Both the position numbers and the translations under genes were made by a program. The notes below the pieces were generated by a model. The model was given only the letters and a program-made list of their open reading frames with translations, was not told the origin of the DNA and ran no database searches. This document shows, in pieces, positions 12,087 to 13,070 of a stretch of 13,070 bases of DNA. Numbering within the stretch: the stretch's first letter is position 1; each line of letters starts with the position of its first letter. The stretch is taken from contig CAYGZA010000188.1 in assembly GCA_964354135.1 (NCBI GenBank), positions 1 through 13,070 on the forward strand, read 5' to 3'. The DNA comes from CAYGZA01 sp964354135. Lineage in GTDB: Bacteria; Planctomycetota; Planctomycetia; Pirellulales; Thermoguttaceae.

Positions 12087-13070
12087 ATGCTCAACTGGAT
12101 CATTGATTTCTCGCTGCGGCACCGTTTCCTGGTCATTGCCGTTGCGCTCGTGCTGGCTGCCGTGGGGGCCGTCTCACTCGGACACCTGGACATCGACGCC
12201 TTCCCGGACACCACCCCTGTCCAAATCCAGATCAACACGATTGCTCCCTCGCTCGCGCCCGAAGAGGCCGAGCGGCAGATTACCTTTCCTGTCGAGCAGG
12301 CGATCAGCGGCCTGCCGGGCCTGGAGATGGTGCGTTCCATTTCCAAGTTCGGGTTGTCGCAGGTGGTCGTCACCTTCCAGGACGGAACGGACATTTATTT
12401 CGCCCGTCAGGTCGTCAACGAGCGGCTCGGCACCGTGCAACTCCCCGAGGGAATTGATCGCCCGAAAATGGGACCTGTTTCCACGGGCCTGGGGGAGGTG
12501 TTCCATTACGTTCTCACCTACGAAGGGTACGACTTCTCCAAGCTGCCCGATGCGGAACGGGTCAAGAAGCTGACCGAGTTGCGGACCATTCACGACTGGG
12601 TGGTCAAGCCGCAACTGCGATCCATCCCCGGCGTGGCGGAAGTGAACAGTTGGGGCGGCTACGAAAAGCAGTACCAGGTCCGCCTCGACCCGCAGCGGCT
12701 TATCAAGCACGGCCTGACGTTTGACCAGGTTGTGGAGGCTGCCAAGGAGAACAACCGCAACGTCGGCGGCGGAAGCATCGCCGTGGGGGCAAGAATGCTG
12801 CTGGTCCACGGCCAGGGCCGGACGGTCAACGTGGAGCAGATCAAGAACATCGTCATCACCGCCAAGGACGGCGTGCCGATCCACGTCGGCGATGTAGCTG
12901 ACGTGCAGACCGGCCACGAAATCCGCCTCGGAGCCGTGACGGCCCACGGCCGGGGCGAAGCGGTCCTCGGCCTGGGCTTCATGCTCATGGGTGAAAACGG
13001 CCACGAGGTCACCTGGGCGCTGAAGAACAAGCTGGAGGAGATTCGAGCCGTCTTGCCGCCGGGCGTGACG
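12087..13070 (+). CDS. CusA/CzcA-family heavy-metal RND permease, N-terminal part (runs off window)
   Basis: The 328 visible residues are open to the window end; a full family member is about 1,000-1,100 aa. It begins MLNWIIDFSLRHRFLVIAVA (TM1 at about 13-33), then LDIDAFPDTTPVQIQI at 34-49, the hallmark of the heavy-metal RND clade. ITFPVEQAISGLPGLEMVRS (65-84), SKFGLSQVVVTF and DIYFARQVVNERL follow, then the porter-domain stretch IPGVAEVNSWGGYEKQYQV. It is closer to typical CzcA/CusA sequences than the first pump is. AGGAG at 12077-12081 lies 5 nt before the ATG, an excellent ribosome-binding site, and the adaptor stop is 9 bp upstream. The TM4 acids and metal-site residues lie outside the window, so the ion cannot be assigned. 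Confidence 0.94.
   Translation, partial: MLNWIIDFSLRHRFLVIAVALVLAAVGAVSLGHLDIDAFPDTTPVQIQINTIAPSLAPEEAERQITFPVEQAISGLPGLEMVRSISKFGLSQVVVTFQDGTDIYFARQVVNERLGTVQLPEGIDRPKMGPVSTGLGEVFHYVLTYEGYDFSKLPDAERVKKLTELRTIHDWVVKPQLRSIPGVAEVNSWGGYEKQYQVRLDPQRLIKHGLTFDQVVEAAKENNRNVGGGSIAVGARMLLVHGQGRTVNVEQIKNIVITAKDGVPIHVGDVADVQTGHEIRLGAVTAHGRGEAVLGLGFMLMGENGHEVTWALKNKLEEIRAVLPPGVT

Overview
All genes in this GC-rich window lie on the + strand. Gene content suggests a Gram-negative-type envelope bacterium, most likely a member of the Planctomycetota. That placement is inference. It rests on ExbD next to a membrane-anchored squalene-cyclase-like repeat protein, HlyD-type adaptors with Cys/His-rich N-termini, paired tatA-like genes and dispersed intergenic inverted repeats. 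No rRNA, tRNA or CRISPR array was seen.

Region 1 (1-2185) holds exbD followed 3 bp later by a 563-aa protein. That protein looks like a TonB-type anchor (TM segment with an SxxxH motif, then a Pro-rich linker) carrying an alpha/alpha-toroid (prenyltransferase/squalene-oxidase repeat) domain in place of the TonB C-terminal domain. Region 2 (2186-3587) has a perfect 20-bp inverted repeat, a near-consensus sigma70 promoter, two consecutive TatA/TatB-family genes, and a second long imperfect inverted repeat in a 413-bp gap.

Region 3 (3530-9158) is a heavy-metal efflux operon: promoter, small exported Cys-rich protein (15 Cys), His-rich CusB/CzcB-like adaptor, complete CusA/CzcA-like RND pump, and a small signal-peptide/coiled-coil protein whose start overlaps the pump gene by 104 nt. 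Region 4 (9159-9738) holds apparent gene remnants: a 42-aa lipoprotein with a possible frameshift and the first ~80 residues of a FtsX/MacB-type ABC permease.

Region 5 (9739-13070) repeats the layout of region 3: promoter, a second Cys-rich exported protein related to the first, a CusB/CzcB-like adaptor carrying two Cys/His repeats instead of a His-rich loop, and a second CusA/CzcA-type pump cut by the window end. In both operons the pump and adaptor would form the inner-membrane and periplasmic parts of a metal exporter. No outer-membrane channel and no metal-responsive regulator is visible.

The most notable observation is the pair of Cys-rich proteins that head both efflux operons. They share CPYFCL in the N-terminal hydrophobic segment, a CxCxGA motif in the middle, and a C-terminus of the form DSGRxxRxxxESLLL. 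I do not recognise them as a described family. The TonB-like/squalene-cyclase-like fusion partner of ExbD is the second.
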